A stretch of 60,022 nt of DNA from Eubacteriales Family XIII. Incertae Sedis bacterium. GTDB lineage: Bacteria; Bacillota; Clostridia; Peptostreptococcales; Anaerovoracaceae. Of the stretch, positions 36,622 to 42,825 are shown piece by piece. Position numbers and translations under genes: made by a program. The notes under the pieces are model-generated. The model searched no databases, was not told the origin of the DNA, and saw nothing but the letters and a program-made list of their open reading frames with translations. Positions within the stretch are counted from its first letter, which is position 1. Each line of letters opens with the position of its first letter. The stretch lies in NCBI GenBank assembly GCA_031261395.1, contig JAISJT010000007.1, positions 1 to 60,022 on the forward strand, given 5' to 3'.

Positions 36622-38088
36622 ATGAACATCAACGTGCGTATGATCGTGAATATCATCGGCATCGTCTGCGTGATCGTCGGCGGTACGATGCTGATCGGAC
36701 TTGTCTGCGCCCTTATTTTTTCGGAGCCGCTCATGGCCAGGGTATTCGCTGCCCTGATGGTCCTCCTCGTGGCCCTTGGATTTTTGGCGTATCGGCTTTC
36801 CAGAAAACCTATGGCAAGGCAGACTCTCAAGATCCGCGAGGGTATTCTGGCGGTCGCGCTTTGCTGGATTTTCGCCTGCGTGCTCGGAGGTCTGCCGTAT
36901 CTGCTATCCGGGATGCATCATACCATTATAGATGCTTTTTTTGAATCGACGTCATGCCTGACGACGACAGGCTCGACCATCTTTGAAAATCTCGCGGAGG
37001 TACCCAAAAGCCTTTTGTTTTGGAGGCAGTTCACCAACTGGATAGGCGGACTTGGCATCATCATCTTTGCTATATCTATCATTCCGATGCTCGGTTTTGG
37101 CGCTGCCAATCTTGCCGGTGCGGAAACTACGGGCCAAAGCATAGAAAAAATACGCGCCCGGATGAGTGACACGGCGAAGAGCATCATGCTATTCTTCTTT
37201 GTCTTGACGGCCGTCTGTATCCTCCTGCTCAAAGTGGGCGGCGTCGGCATGTATGATTCTTTTATTATCGCCTTTGGCTGTCTCGGCAATGGAGGCTTTG
37301 CCAATTATAGCGCGGGAGGGATTCTTGGCAGTAATCTGTTCATTGACATCGTGATCGTGGTTTTTTGTGTGGCCGCATCGCTATCTTTTGTGAGTTATCA
37401 GCTCTTGCTCAAGCGGCGCGTGCGCGAGTTCTTCCGTGAATTTGAGATCAGGGCTTTTCTGATCATGCTGCTCATCATCGTGGCGATCATCTTTGTCATC
37501 CTGATGGTTGCCGGCATTTACGATAGCCCGGCGGAGGCGCTGCGCTACGGCGTATTTCAGGTGGTTGGATTTGTCACGACGTCGGGATACGCCGGCGCAG
37601 ATTTTGCAGCATGGCCGCAGGCGGCGCACTGGCTGCTGATGATCGCGATGATCGTCGGCGGTTGTTCCGGCTCTACGAGCGGGGGCATCAAGGTCGTGCG
37701 CGCGGCAGTAGCCTTGTCGCTCGTCCGGCGCAATATCTACAAGCGCCTGCACCCAAACGCTGTGGTCGCAGTGAAATTGGGCGGCAATGTCGTGCCCGCA
37801 GATCGCGTCTCTTCGATTGCGACCTTTGTGATCCTTTATGTTGTCATTGTTTTCGGATCCTGCTTTGTGTTGGCTTTTGAAAATCTGGATGCGGAAACTA
37901 CTTTGGGCACGGTGATCGCGATGCTGTCGAATACGGGTTTGGTCATGGGGCCGGGTACGGTGGGGTCGTTTGCGGGGTTCTCGCAGTTTTCACTGATCTA
38001 TATGGCTTTTTTGATGATCGCGGGGAGGTTGGAGATCTTTACGATCGTGCTGTTGTTTTCGCCGGCCTTCTGGAGACCGTACCGGTAG
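36622..38088 (+). CDS. trkH: Trk potassium uptake channel subunit TrkH
   Basis: Membrane subunit forming the K+ path. 488 residues from ATG 36622; a TTG at 36595 would overlap trkA and is less likely. The four pore loops with filter Gly are seen: CLTTTGSTI, CLGNGGFANYS, VTTSGYAGADF and LSNTGLVMGPG. GGCSGSTSGGIKVVR is the usual cytoplasmic loop. Works with the upstream TrkA. Confidence 0.94.
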   Translation: MNINVRMIVNIIGIVCVIVGGTMLIGLVCALIFSEPLMARVFAALMVLLVALGFLAYRLSRKPMARQTLKIREGILAVALCWIFACVLGGLPYLLSGMHHTIIDAFFESTSCLTTTGSTIFENLAEVPKSLLFWRQFTNWIGGLGIIIFAISIIPMLGFGAANLAGAETTGQSIEKIRARMSDTAKSIMLFFFVLTAVCILLLKVGGVGMYDSFIIAFGCLGNGGFANYSAGGILGSNLFIDIVIVVFCVAASLSFVSYQLLLKRRVREFFREFEIRAFLIMLLIIVAIIFVILMVAGIYDSPAEALRYGVFQVVGFVTTSGYAGADFAAWPQAAHWLLMIAMIVGGCSGSTSGGIKVVRAAVALSLVRRNIYKRLHPNAVVAVKLGGNVVPADRVSSIATFVILYVVIVFGSCFVLAFENLDAETTLGTVIAMLSNTGLVMGPGTVGSFAGFSQFSLIYMAFLMIAGRLEIFTIVLLFSPAFWRPYR

Positions 38089-38119
38089 AGGTCGGAAAGA
38101 CAAAGTTTATTAGCTTTCT

Positions 38120-38330
38120 CCGCTGTAGCCCGAATGATTTTTCTCCGGGATGCTGGTTGCGTTCCCGTAACAGAGAATCCTATTTTTGCGTTTGCGGGAA
38201 CGCAACGTTCGGCTTCGCCTCACTCCTACGGTCGCTTCGCTCCCTACGCTGTCCGTTTTTCCATTACGCAGCAAGCTGCGTGGAAAAAAGGCAAAGGCAT
38301 CCCTCCGAAAACCCATTCGGGCTACAGCTG
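38120..38330 (-). repeat. 211-bp palindromic repeat element, copy 2 (inverted relative to copy 1)
   Basis: Outer arms 38120-38136 and 38314-38330 pair at 16 of 17 positions. Read on the minus strand, its core matches the element at 2704-2920, including the block running from GCCTTTTTTCCACGCAGC to GCGAAGCGACCG. Its outer arms (carrying GTAGCCCGAATG) differ from those of copy 1, yet each copy is self-complementary. It follows trkH directly. Open frames inside it (e.g. 38134-38357) are not genes. Confidence 0.75.
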
Positions 38331-38360
38331 GGTATAGTATTTAAAAATGTAAAATAATGC

Positions 38361-38389
38361 TTGACATATACTCCCATGCGATACATAAT
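38361..38389 (+). promoter_or_regulatory. strong promoter of the small peptide gene
   Basis: Perfect TTGACA (38361-38366), 17-bp spacer, CATAAT (38384-38389), and an A/T-rich stretch upstream (38338-38358) that could act as an UP element. Expected start near 38396, leaving a leader of about 49 bases. Confidence 0.8.
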
Positions 38390-38444
38390 AAGGGATAGAG
38401 GGCGGTACGCGCTGAACCTAAACTGAAAGGAATAGGTAAAGCGA

Positions 38445-38543
38445 ATGGATACTGACACAATGCAACTTGTATTGCAGATTATGCAGACGGTTATTGAACT
38501 TGTAGGGCTATACATTATGTGTAAGGCAAAACAAAGGAAATAG
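38445..38543 (+). CDS. 32-residue hydrophobic peptide, candidate type I toxin
   Basis: Short gene encoding a peptide with an acidic N-terminus (MDTDT), a hydrophobic helix (about residues 6-26, LVLQIMQTVIELVGLYIM) and a basic tail (CKAKQRK), the layout of membrane-acting type I toxins. GAAAGGAATAGG lies upstream of the ATG. Bases 38399-38406 and 38411-38418 of the leader are exactly complementary to 38617-38624 and 38593-38600 of the trailer (two 8-bp helices around a small GCCT/AGGC hairpin), a long-range 5'-3' fold like those that silence toxin mRNAs. A convergent antisense promoter lies beyond its 3' end. I do not recognise the peptide family by sequence; the toxin role is inferred from layout. 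Confidence 0.65.
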   Translation: MDTDTMQLVLQIMQTVIELVGLYIMCKAKQRK

Positions 38544-38627
38544 CCGCCCCTTATCGGAACGGCGATCTCCACAAGCTATAAACTTGAATGGGGGTTCAGC
38601 CGCCTGAGTAGAGGCAACCGCCCTTGT
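38530..38627 (-). ncRNA. candidate antisense antitoxin RNA
   Basis: Predicted RNA of about 100 bases read leftward across the trailer and stop codon of the small peptide gene. It is inferred from a promoter at 38634-38661 and a terminator at 38543-38563, both minus strand. It would cover both trailer segments that pair with the toxin leader, so binding would compete with that fold. Ends are approximate. Confidence 0.6.
38543..38563 (-). terminator. intrinsic terminator of the antisense RNA
   Basis: On the minus strand GCCGTTCC pairs with GGGGCGGC (eight pairs, two of them G-U) around GATAA and is followed by TATTTCCTTTGTTTT. On the plus strand the same positions give two C-A mismatches and no T-run, so the signal is specific to leftward transcription. 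Confidence 0.65.
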
Positions 38628-38633
38628 GGTTAA

Positions 38634-38661
38634 ATTTTAGCATGGCGAAGAGGAAAGTCAA
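38634..38661 (-). promoter_or_regulatory. promoter of the antisense RNA
   Basis: Minus strand TTGACT (38661-38656), 16-bp spacer, TAAAAT (38639-38634). It points into the 3' end of the small peptide gene; expected start near 38627. Confidence 0.65.
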
Positions 38662-38693
38662 GAATTTTTTCTGACGGTGTTGACGGTGTTGAC

Positions 38694-39107
38694 GTGAGAA
38701 TACAGAACGAAGAATTCAATATTGCGGGCGCAAGGGCGAAGGAGCTTGGGGACGAGGGCGAGGAAATCGCTGCGCAGCGCCTTGAGGCAAATGGGTTCAT
38801 CATCATCGAGCGGAAGTTTCGCAGCAAGGTCGGGGAGATCGATCTCATTGCGACCAAAGGGCAGTTGCTTGTATTTTGTGAAGTCAAGTCAAGGCGCAGT
38901 CTGGTATACGGACTGCCTGTTGAAGCTATTGACAAGGGGAAGATCCGGCATATTCGTCGTACCGCTTCGTGGTATCTGACGCAGAAGATGCGGATCAAGC
39001 GGCTCTTTGATGACTTCGATATCAGGTTTGACGTGATCGAGGTTGTCTTTGTGAGCAAAGATGAGGGTGAAGACATTGAGATCAATCATATTGAAAACGC
39101 ATTTTGA
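38694..39107 (+). CDS. yraN: YraN/UPF0102 family nuclease-like protein
   Basis: Member of the UPF0102 family with a restriction-endonuclease-like fold; function unproven, with links to DNA processing. 137 residues from a GTG. Core: GEEIAAQRLEANGF (about 20-33), the metal-site residues in KVGEIDLIATKGQLLVFCEVKSRR (Glu, Asp and Glu-x-Lys), and YLTQK. No good ribosome site is visible, and a 9-bp tandem repeat (GACGGTGTT) lies immediately upstream in frame, so the start could be elsewhere. yraN-comM-dprA is a common order linked to DNA uptake. Confidence 0.88.
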   Translation: MRIQNEEFNIAGARAKELGDEGEEIAAQRLEANGFIIIERKFRSKVGEIDLIATKGQLLVFCEVKSRRSLVYGLPVEAIDKGKIRHIRRTASWYLTQKMRIKRLFDDFDIRFDVIEVVFVSKDEGEDIEINHIENAF

Positions 39108-39122
39108 AAGAAGGGTATTGTG

Positions 39123-40661
39123 ATGGGAAACGACCGATTTTCTAAAGTATTCACCGCCTCCGTGAACGGATTGGATACCGATCTGGTCACGGTGGAGACG
39201 GATTTGACTACGGGACTGCCCGCCTTCAATCTTGTCGGTTTGCCCGGCAGCGCGGTCAGGGAGTCGAAGGAACGTGTGCGGGCCGCGATCATCAACAGCG
39301 GCTATGAATTTCCGCTCAGGCGTATCACGGTCAACCTTTCACCGGCCGATACGAGGAAAGACGGCAGTCACTTTGACCTGCCTATCGCGATCGGTATCCT
39401 CGCGGGTTTTGCGCGCGGCAAGATCGGCCTGCCATCCGTCGGTCATACGGCGTTTCTCGGAGAACTATCGCTTGACGGGCGCATCAACCGTACAGATTTT
39501 GCCTGTGCGATGGTACTCGGTCTCAAGGAGCAGGGAATAGACCATATCTTTTTGCCCATGGACAATATCGATGATGTCCGTACACTTCCGGGCCTGTTTT
39601 TTTATCCTGCTCAGGAGCTTTGTGAAGTGGTGGACCATCTGCTCGGCGTAGGAGGGATTGCGCCGGTGCGGGGCTATCCAGGCAACAGAGAAGAGAATAG
39701 TGACAAGGCCGCAGAGGACGAAGATTTTTTCGAAGTGAAGGGGCAGGAGGCCGTCAAACGCGCCTTGCTGATCGCTGCCGCCGGAGGTCACGATATCAGT
39801 CTTGTCGGACCGCCCGGCGTCGGAAAATCGATGCTGGCCAAACGCGTGCCCGGCATCATGCCGCCGCTCACGGAAGAAGAAAGCCGCGAAGTGACAAGGA
39901 TACATAGCATTGCCGGGAAGATGCGCTCCGGCAGCGGTCTCATCCAGGTGCGTCCTTTCCGTACGCCTCATCACACGGCGACGGGGGCTGCTATCATGGG
40001 AGGCGGCGCAAGACCGAGGCCGGGCGAATTGTCGCTCGCGCACCGCGGGGTATTATTTATGGACGAACTGCCCGAATTCGACCGCAGGACGCTCGATATG
40101 ATGCGTCAGCCGCTGGAGGACCGCTATATCGATCTGTCGCGCGTCGGCTTCAAGGGGAGGTATCCCTGTGACTTTCTGCTGATTGCGGCGATGAACCCGT
40201 GTCCCTGTGGATATTACGGGGATCCGAAGCACGAGTGCCGCTGTACGGAGCGCGAGAGGCAGCGCTATGTGTCGCGTATATCGGGGCCTCTGCTCGACCG
40301 CATCGATATCCACGTGAGGCTTGGCGCTGTTTCCGAAGAAGATCTCGACTCGCAGTCCGGCGGTATTGCCATGAATTCAAATGAAATGAGGAGTATCGTT
40401 ATTCGCGCCCGGGAGATTCAGTACGCGAGAAACGGCAGCGTAATCAATGCCAGACTCGCGGGGCGTGATATGGAACAGGTGTGCCGGGTGGATCAGGAAG
40501 CCGAAGTTCTACTGAAGAATGCCTATACGCGTTTCGCCATGAGTGTGCGCTCGCGGACGAAGGCTCTGAAGGTAGCGCGCACCATTGCCGATCTCGATGA
40601 TGCGGAATGCATCGGGGCTGTCCATATGGCCGAGGCTCTCGCCTACAGGAGACCGTCATGA
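39123..40661 (+). CDS. comM: YifB/ComM family Mg-chelatase-like AAA+ ATPase
   Basis: Helicase-type AAA+ ATPase; ComM in some competent bacteria promotes branch migration of incoming DNA. 512 residues. N-terminal Lon-S16-like domain (NLVGLPGSAVRESKERVRAAI), Walker A GPPGVGKS (about 223), the RPFRTPHHTAT loop, Walker B LFMDELPEF, the CPCGYYGD cysteine cluster, and a C-terminal helical domain. ATG 39123 is preferred to GTG 39120. ATGA overlap with dprA. Confidence 0.93.
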   Translation: MGNDRFSKVFTASVNGLDTDLVTVETDLTTGLPAFNLVGLPGSAVRESKERVRAAIINSGYEFPLRRITVNLSPADTRKDGSHFDLPIAIGILAGFARGKIGLPSVGHTAFLGELSLDGRINRTDFACAMVLGLKEQGIDHIFLPMDNIDDVRTLPGLFFYPAQELCEVVDHLLGVGGIAPVRGYPGNREENSDKAAEDEDFFEVKGQEAVKRALLIAAAGGHDISLVGPPGVGKSMLAKRVPGIMPPLTEEESREVTRIHSIAGKMRSGSGLIQVRPFRTPHHTATGAAIMGGGARPRPGELSLAHRGVLFMDELPEFDRRTLDMMRQPLEDRYIDLSRVGFKGRYPCDFLLIAAMNPCPCGYYGDPKHECRCTERERQRYVSRISGPLLDRIDIHVRLGAVSEEDLDSQSGGIAMNSNEMRSIVIRAREIQYARNGSVINARLAGRDMEQVCRVDQEAEVLLKNAYTRFAMSVRSRTKALKVARTIADLDDAECIGAVHMAEALAYRRPS

Positions 40662-41536
40662 ACGGAATGGCGGAAGGGCCGGGCTCACAGGGCGTGATCG
40701 AAAGGGAAGATTCCCGCTATCCCGTGCTGCTCTCACTGATCAAAAATCCCCCGGAGCAACTCCGCTACACGGGAGACCCGTGCCTGCTAAAGGCGCCGAT
40801 GATCGCCATCGTCGGATCGCGCAGCTCGACCGACTACGGACGCTGGGCCGCATACACGATCGCCAAGAGGTTGTCGAATCACGGAGTTTGCGTCGTCTCC
40901 GGCATGGCGGAAGGTATCGACACAGCGGCGCACCAAGGCGCGCTTGCGGGCAAGACGCCGACGATCGCCGTATTTGGAACCGGCCTTGGTCTTTGCTACC
41001 CAAGGTCAAACCTCGGCCTGATGCGCCAGATTGCACGCACCGGCCTGGTGGTCTCCGAGTACGAAGACGCCTATCCGCCGAACCGCTATACCTTTCCCGC
41101 ACGCAACCGCATCATCAGCGGCCTGTCCTATGCTACGGTCGTGGTCGAGGCGGGATTTTCAAGCGGCTCGCTGATCACGGCCGAACACGCAGCATCGCAG
41201 GGCCGCGAAGTCTATGCCGTCCCCGGAAATATCAACCGCAAGTCGAGCATTGGCTGTAACAAACTGATTGCCGACGGCGCCCGCCCGGTCGTCTTCATCG
41301 ACGACATCCTATCTGACCTCGGCATTTCCAGCGATATCGCCGCCTCGCTTGACAAGAGCCTTACCGCACAGGAACGCCGCGTCATGGAAACGCTTCGCGT
41401 ACACGGCGAACTTTCCCACGACCGCCTTGCCTCAGAAACCGGCCTGCCCATCAGCACCCTGACTTCGGTAGTGACCCTGCTCGAAATCAAAAATTGCCTG
41501 ACCACCGGCGCCGGAAAGATATTTATTTCACAATGA
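40658..41536 (+). CDS. dprA: DNA-processing protein DprA, short form
   Basis: Loads RecA on incoming single-stranded DNA in transformation. 292 residues, without the N-terminal helical SAM-like domain of longer DprA; the Rossmann-like core is complete (IAIVGSRSSTDYGR, VSGMAEGIDTAAHQGAL, FPARNRIISGLSYATVVVEA, AVPGNINRKSSIGCNKLI) and a C-terminal winged helix follows (about 230-292). Starts on an ATGA overlap with comM. In many Firmicutes topA comes next; here topA is 6 kb away. Confidence 0.94.
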   Translation: MNGMAEGPGSQGVIEREDSRYPVLLSLIKNPPEQLRYTGDPCLLKAPMIAIVGSRSSTDYGRWAAYTIAKRLSNHGVCVVSGMAEGIDTAAHQGALAGKTPTIAVFGTGLGLCYPRSNLGLMRQIARTGLVVSEYEDAYPPNRYTFPARNRIISGLSYATVVVEAGFSSGSLITAEHAASQGREVYAVPGNINRKSSIGCNKLIADGARPVVFIDDILSDLGISSDIAASLDKSLTAQERRVMETLRVHGELSHDRLASETGLPISTLTSVVTLLEIKNCLTTGAGKIFISQ

Positions 41537-41602
41537 GCGTAAGTATTGTCAATAACAAATTATTTGTGATTGCTTTGAAACGGATAATAATAATGTTTTG
41601 CA

Positions 41603-41625
41603 TTAATAACGCTTTACATTATTAA
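41603..41625. promoter_or_regulatory. probable HigA operator
   Basis: A 7-bp inverted repeat, TTAATAA and TTATTAA with a 9-bp spacer, in an AT-rich leader 18 bp before higB. Autoregulation by the antitoxin is the rule for this family; the site itself is inferred. Confidence 0.45.
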
Positions 41626-41642
41626 CGCGAGGTGTTATTATT

Positions 41643-41837
41643 ATGATCGTATCGTATAAAGATAAAGATACAGAACAACTTGCGAATCATATCCGGGTGA
41701 AAAAGTTCGTACATGTTAAGCGAATCGCATTGAGAAAGTTATTGCAGTTGGAGATAGCTGGCACATTGAACGATTTGCGCATACCGCCCGGAAACAGGCT
41801 TGAGTTACTAAGCGGAAACAGGATAGGATTGCGATGA
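41643..41837 (+). pseudogene. higB: C-terminally truncated HigB/RelE-like toxin
   Basis: 64 residues that match the first two thirds of HigB 'plasmid maintenance killer' toxins (MIVSYKDKDTEQ, then HVKRIALRKLLQL, LNDLRIPPGNRLELLSGNRIG), which are usually about 92 long. The last 28-30 residues, holding the QYSIRINDQWRICFRW-type strands and catalytic C-terminal residues, are gone; the frame ends LR-stop and overlaps the antitoxin start (ATGA). The missing part is not found in another frame, so an internal deletion is more likely than a frameshift. Probably inactive. Confidence 0.75.
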
Positions 41838-42130
41838 AAAAATTGATGCCGGTCACGCCGGGTGAATTACTGAAAGAAGAATTTTTGAAACCGATGGGCA
41901 TCACAAAATATCGGCTGGCAAAGGAAATTCATGTACCTGCGCAGCGAATCGGTGATATCGTTGCGGGAAAAAGAGCGATAACCGCCGATACGGATTTGAG
42001 ATTGTGCCGGTTCTTTGGCCTGACATCGGGGTATTGGCTGCGCGCACAGGCGGCTTATGACATGGCGATACTGGAAAAACAGATTCATGATGACTTGAAT
42101 TTGATCGTTCAATGGGGCTTTGTCAAATAG
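41834..42130 (+). CDS. higA: HigA-family antitoxin, XRE-type DNA-binding protein
   Basis: 98 residues. The helix-turn-helix is MGITKYRLAKEIHVPAQRIGDIVAGKRAIT (about 16-46), followed by the family's LRLCRFFGLTSGYWLRAQAAYDMAI. It would neutralise HigB and repress the operon. It appears intact although its toxin is truncated, so it may now act only as a repressor or as protection against related toxins. Its stop codon lies inside a 28-bp repeat that recurs near topA. Confidence 0.88.
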   Translation: MKKLMPVTPGELLKEEFLKPMGITKYRLAKEIHVPAQRIGDIVAGKRAITADTDLRLCRFFGLTSGYWLRAQAAYDMAILEKQIHDDLNLIVQWGFVK

Positions 42131-42150
42131 TTTCTTGGCATCGCAAATCA
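42123..42150 (+). repeat. 28-bp direct repeat B, left copy
   Basis: Identical at 27 of 28 positions to 47473-47500. It includes the higA stop codon. Confidence 0.8.
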
Positions 42151-42231
42151 GTACGTCTGATAGTTTGCGCCTGTAACCGAACATGTATATATTCTCATAT
42201 TCGCGCATGCATTGGATGTTGTTCAGGCGGT

Positions 42232-42271
42232 CAACGTGGGCTTCGCTCACTCCTCCGGTCGTTGCGCTTCC
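42232..42271 (-). repeat. fragment of the palindromic repeat element
   Basis: About 40 bp resembling part of the core of the element at 38203-38244 (shared words: CAACGT, GGCTTCG, CACTCCT, CGGTCG). It is a degenerate piece without terminal arms, within the 695-bp gene-free stretch 42131-42825. Confidence 0.5.
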
Positions 42272-42322
42272 TTATGCCGCCTGCGGCGGGGGACGCTCCG
42301 GTAATGTATTAGGGTAGGCCCT

Positions 42323-42380
42323 CATATTTCTCCAAATATATAGTGATTTTTGCGGAAAAGTCATCATCTCGGCGCAAATT
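42323..42380 (+). repeat. 58-bp direct repeat A, left copy
   Basis: Identical at 57 of 58 positions to 47359-47416. This copy has only the core and right arm of the palindrome present at the right copy. Confidence 0.9.
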
Positions 42381-42466
42381 GAGTGTATTTCGTTCAAAAT
42401 GATAATCAATACACAGTGAATTGTAATGCTGTAACGCGTGGAATACTCACTAAACTAAAGTTCAAT

Positions 42467-42495
42467 TTGCACTAAACATCAAAATGTGCTATATT
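42467..42495 (+). promoter_or_regulatory. candidate promoter of the surface protein gene
   Basis: TTGCAC (42467-42472), 17-bp spacer, TATATT (42490-42495). If used, the message has a leader of about 320 bases holding the ATCA tract and the repeats at 42707-42772. Confidence 0.5.
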
Positions 42496-42550
42496 TCTAA
42501 TAATATTTTGAACCGCGCACGAGGGCAGTAGAAATGGCACGATACTTGCT

Positions 42551-42580
42551 ATCAATCAATCAATCAATCAATCAATCAAT
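42551..42580 (+). repeat. tetranucleotide tract (ATCA) x 7.5
   Basis: Seven perfect ATCA units plus AT. Simple repeats of this length change by slipped-strand mispairing. It lies 246 bp before the surface protein start. Confidence 0.95.
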
Positions 42581-42706
42581 TTTTTGAGCCTTTAAGATTT
42601 CTTAGCGCGACAAACATCCTCAAATTGAACAGACAGGCAAGCACGCATAAACAGCGTGTTGCATTTCGTCATGCCCCGCATCCGCACCTGTCACACTTGG
42701 CAGATC

Positions 42707-42772
42707 CCTGTCATTCACGACAGTCACCTGTCATTCACGACAGGCACCTGTCATTCCCGCGTAGGCGGGAAT
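42707..42772 (+). repeat. tandem 20-bp repeats ending in a dRS3-like palindrome
   Basis: CCTGTCATTCACGACAG occurs at 42707-42723 and 42727-42743, and a third unit starts at 42747 but runs into ATTCCC-N8-GGGAAT (42753-42772), the form of the neisserial dRS3 repeat. Each 17-mer is partly self-complementary (CTGTC/GACAG). Located in the leader of the surface protein gene. Confidence 0.8.
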
Positions 42773-42825
42773 CTATAGCCATTTAATTTCATAAGCAGCA
42801 GATAAATATTCGGAAAGGAAACAAC

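Noticed and set aside
41643..41837. HigB as a functional toxin
   Set aside because: It lacks about 30 C-terminal residues that carry catalytic positions in the family, and no frame holds the remainder.
42551..42772. Possible CRISPR array
   Set aside because: The ATCA units are 4 bp and the CCTGTCATTC units are 20 bp apart without variable spacers; no cas genes.
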